DNA from: Aselliscus stoliczkanus
Lineage: Eukaryota > Chordata > Mammalia > Chiroptera > Hipposideridae
NCBI GenBank assembly: GCA_033961575.1
Contig: CM066728.1
Coordinates: 108,208,852 to 108,272,851 of the forward strand
Length of the DNA stretch: 64,000 bases
Reading direction: 5' to 3'
In this document: positions 60,310 to 64,000 of the stretch, piece by piece
How the letters are laid out: every line of letters starts with the position of its first letter
How positions within the stretch are numbered: position 1 is the stretch's first letter
Made by a program: the position numbers and the translations under genes
The notes under the pieces: model-generated
Databases searched by the model: none
Seen by the model: only the letters and a program-made list of their open reading frames with translations
What the model was told of the DNA's origin: nothing

Positions 60310-60510
60310 GTCCCCAAACTGCTCTAAATGGTTCCAAAAAATAAACGTAAGTATATACCTATGAGAGAGAGGGAAAGTAAATGGGGCAAAACAAACAATT
60401 CTTGAATTTAGGTAAAGGGTATATGGCAGGGCCTTGTACTAATCTTATATTTTTTTTCCACACACATTTGAAATCCTAGCAAAATTAAAAAGTTACAAAA
60501 AGAAAATGAT
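60310..60510 (+). mobile_element. L1M 3'-terminal fragment, sense
   Basis: 'ttcttgaatttaggtaaagggtatatggcagggccttgtactaatctta', ending 'tttgaaatcctagcaaaattaaaaagtta', matches the L1M/L1ME terminal segment. Confidence 0.8.
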
Positions 60511-63500
60511 AAGATCAATGGGTTTAAAGGGAGTTCGGGAGCATTTCCAATTCTGAGAAACAAAGGATTTTCTGTGGGAAACCACTTGACTGTTTTCCGT
60601 AGCTGTGCATGTGTAACCGTAAAACCTAACTCACGGCGCACAGGCAGGCTGTCACCGAAGCCAGCCTCCGGGCGGAGGGCTGGCGTGGCCTCCGTTCTTC
60701 ACCGCTGCACAGCCTGTGCTTCTGGCCGCCCCTTCACACTGCCGTCTGTGATCTAGCCAGCGGCCACTCGCAAAAAGCACTACGATGCACAAGTTCCGGT
60801 TTTCCCCATTAGCTAAAGGCGCGCTCCTCCTCCCAGTTGCACCATACCAACATGACATCAGGTGGCAATCAGGCCCCTTAACCAACGGTTCTCCTCTTCG
60901 CTTTATTCTTTTCATTCACGTTGTGGAATGCCCTCAGGTACAGAGTACACTGGCTCAGGTTTGTTAAAAAGAAAACCTCACTGGTCACTCTAGATGTTAA
61001 AAGTGTAACTGCGAGAAACTGGGGAAACGGTGATTTTAGAGCTAGCGGTCAGGACAGGCCTCTCTGAGGAGGAGACGGATACAGGGAGGAGTGCGTGTGG
61101 GGCCAGGGACCGTGACTCGGGAGAAGCATCTTCCAGGCATAAGGAACGGTGAGTGCGAGGTCCTTGCTGGGGCTGATTAGCAAAGAGGAAGTCCACAGGC
61201 CACTGCAGGTGAAGAGGCAGCCCGGGATGGGCATGCGCCCTGAGACGAAGGCCAGACCACGTGCATTTCCTTCTGAGCGGGCTGGGGAGTCCCTGTGCGC
61301 TTCAGGAAGGCATCCGGTGGCGGTGACACACTGAGCCACTTTCCTCCGTGCTCTGCAGACTGTCCCACAGCTGGCCGGTGCCTCCGGGAAACTGTCCGTG
61401 ACGTTCTGTGTGGGTTTCCAAGGGCACTAGACGTGAGGTCAAGGTCTCCTGACTGCTCATAGTTGCTAGATGGCCTCCACTGAACCCCGCGTCTCCTAAC
61501 TCTCTCCTTCGCTTTGAGTGATCCATAGGAGACCCGGTCCCCAGCAACCCTAAGAAACTCCTCACTCTCGGCTTCTATCCCTAACTGGTGTAAACGTATA
61601 ACAGACATAGGTTCACACTACAGCCTTTTGAGGAATAAAGTTTTAATGTCTGTTCAATTGTGGAAGTTTAGCATTTGCAAATCACTCATAATTTTTACTA
61701 ACTTGGTTGTGTCTGACCTGCCTACGCCCCTCATTACTTTCATGGTTTCCACCATGGCGGTGTTGGTGTAAGGGTGAATGCTCAGGTACGAATGTGGGAG
61801 CATTTGTCACCCAGTGATAAAAGGGATGAGTCATTCTGGCTCAACACAACACGCGGCTGCTGCCACTCCTTTAGACGCAGAGCTTGGGGTGTGTCTGGCA
61901 CTCCTGCAGGAAAACAGCCCTCCCCTATTTTCAGTCCACATGACTCAGGAGGGGGTGACCCGGACTTCTGTTCCATTAGCGCTTCTCAGTGGCGTCATTA
62001 TCAGGAGGTAAATAATTTCTCTTTGTCCCACTTTTAGTGATACTGCAATTAGTGTCACCGGGTGTTGTGTGCCTGGGATACAGATAACCTTATACAGATA
62101 ACCATCCACTGTTCACTACTAGCTGCTATTAGCAGCCACAGATAGTGATCAAATGCCTAACTTGTTTTATTAGAGGGTTCAGAGCGATGGCCGTCTACCA
62201 TTCCTCCGTGCTTAACTTAGCTCCATCATTTGGGTATTAGCCAGTTAATTTCTTCGAACAAGCTTGGCTTATTCCAACTGATAATACTAATCATTAGTTT
62301 TTCAAGATTCAATATATGACTTTGATCTCAGTCATTGTTCTCTCAAAAGTCCCCGGAGTGTATTCATTGAAACTACAGGAAAAGTAACATCTGGGAAGAG
62401 TGACACATACTAACTTTGTTTTTTTCACAATTGGAAATAAAACAGAATGTGGACACTTAAACTCTAAAAGACACATCATTCTCTGTTACAGTTAATTTTG
62501 TTTTGAAAGCTAACACGAGAAAATAATTTGCTCTGATCCTATTAGAAATTCATAGTTGGAAGATCATTATGACCCTGGATGGCTGGGCCAATCAATAACT
62601 GGGTTTCATTAGGCTCAATAACATTAGAAACTAGTGAGCAAATAACGTCAAACATTTGTCAGGTTTTAGTTTCTTTGCCTCCTTTAGTTCTCAATGGAAT
62701 TAGGTGAAAATTCCAGGATACAAGCAAATAACTTATCTTGGAGGGCTAATTCCAAACACCTTGACATTGCAAATTAAAAGAAAAAAAATAGAGGTTACTG
62801 GAAACATGAAGTGAATGCACTGGAACTTTTATGCTCTTGGCATTCGTTTTCTGTATACGCAGGCTATCTTCACAAGGTTCAGTAAACAGTCATTTGATGC
62901 TACTGGGATTTGATTACCAGAAGTTTCTAGAGTTAACAGCTTTGGCTCCAAATAGCATTTCCTTTGATGTTACCAAAGCTACATGTTTGAATCACTCTGT
63001 CTTCTGTGGATAGCATTATTAGCATTAACCGTGTCATGAACCAGGTTCTCATTACCCCATGTGGGTTAGAGGATTCTTAATATGATATTGAGAGCAGCAG
63101 ACGTGACTAGACACACAAAGGATGTAAGTTGACTTTTGGGTAAAATAACTCTACAAACTACATGGTATTTGAAATTTTCTTCTATTTGCAACATTTTTTA
63201 TAGTCTCAGATATAATACCTTATATTTGCTAAAAAATAAAAAATTGAGTTTATTTGGATATTTTTCATTACTGAAAACTTTAGAATTTTTATTTCAAAGT
63301 CAGTGTGTGTTAATAAGTCCTAACATTAGGAATCCCACAGAAAACACAGGGATAAAACTATGGAATCAGCTTCACCAAACATTTCAACAATTCTCTAGTC
63401 AAAGGCCAAGCTTAGTATTTGAAAATAGGAAAGACAAGTAATATTTTAAAGCAGATTACTAAAATATTATGGTATTATGTAGTTGTACAAATGTACTCAA

Positions 63501-63599
63501 TGAGGCCTTTTCTCTAAGAACTTAGAACACTATTCATGTTGCCATGATAGTATCATTTAATTTTGGTAAAGAAATAGAGCCAAAATTATTCTTTTCTCA
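60511..63599. other. Unique non-coding sequence
   Basis: 60.6-61.6 kb is GC-richer with scattered CpG but no clear island. 62.1-63.6 kb is AT-rich and looks like ordinary unique or conserved non-coding DNA. No exon or RNA gene recognised. Confidence 0.5.
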
Positions 63600-64000
63600 A
63601 AAACCTTATTCAGATATAATTCATGTGTCATAAATTTCACCCATCTGAAATATACAGTTCAATGATTTTCAGTAAATTTACTGAGTTGTGAGACTGTCCT
63701 CATTGTCCAGCTTTAGATTTTTTGATCATCCTAATAAGATCCTCATGCAAGCCTACAGTTAATTCCATTTCCGTCTTTAGTCCAAGGCAGACACTAATCG
63801 ACTTTCTGTCTCTATAGATCTGTCTTTTCTAAACATTTCATAGAAAGGGAATCATGCAACATGTTGTGTCTGGCTTCTTTCATTTAGTATTATGTTTTTA
63901 AGGCTCAGCCACGTGGGTGGTAGACATCAGCATTTTATTCCTTTTGATCGCTAACTAGTATTCCGTTATATGGATACACCATATTTGCTTACACATTCTA
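63600..64000 (-). mobile_element. L1M 3' region, antisense, cut by window edge
   Basis: The plus strand reads 'cagatataattcatgtgtcataaatttcaccc', 'gactttctgtctctatagatctg' and 'ttctttcatttagtattatgttttta', ending 'tatggatacaccatatt', all reverse complements of the L1M 3' end. It continues past base 64000. Confidence 0.88.

Overview
The window reads as ordinary nuclear DNA from a placental mammal, most likely a bat. I found no intact protein-coding gene, no RNA gene and no bacterial, phage or CRISPR feature. Evidence for a mammal is the dense layer of decayed mammal-wide repeats (MIR, L2, L1M, MaLR/ERVL LTRs), the long CA/TG microsatellites and the lack of compact ORFs. Evidence for a bat is inference from SINE type. 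Four insertions share a tRNA-like head starting GGCCGGCCGAGTGGC, and the full-length one ends in a CCCCAATAAAATC-type tail. I associate this pattern with rhinolophoid (Yinpterochiroptera) bats rather than with the VES SINEs of vespertilionids. Two kinds of short mariner-like inverted-repeat elements are compatible with that. The clade assignment is tentative.

Layout. 1-9 kb: AT-rich unique sequence with a CA repeat, a short SINE (2547-2653), MIR remnants, a MaLR-type LTR (5625-6155) and a 684-bp TG-rich array (7121-7804). 9.2-13.2 kb: a 1.7-kb antisense L1, two facing L1 tail fragments near 11.3 kb and a sense L1 tail. 13-17.6 kb: an L2 tail, MIRs and two different non-autonomous DNA transposons (14971-15096, 15549-15630). 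17.6-27.9 kb: mostly unique, locally GC-rich sequence with a polypyrimidine tract and G-rich motifs. 27.9-38.8 kb: L1 tails, the full-length SINE (30516-30952) inserted at an L1 tail, LTRs, a second copy of the 82-bp MITE (32646-32729), a 1.9-kb L1 3' region and an inverted SINE. 38.8-51.2 kb: MIRs, an LTR, L1 fragments and another short SINE. 51.2-64 kb: mainly unique, with weak exon-like segments, a GC-rich 13-bp minisatellite (56844-56908), L1 tails and an antisense L1 running off the right edge.

The window is therefore intergenic, or the interior of a large intron. Open frames here are best explained by repeats or chance. The best candidates for real transcript sequence are splice-site-bounded open segments, chiefly 51751-51890, and I cannot assign any of them to a gene. 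Repeat family names come from remembered consensus sequences, without a library search, so subfamily names and boundaries are approximate (tens of bases).
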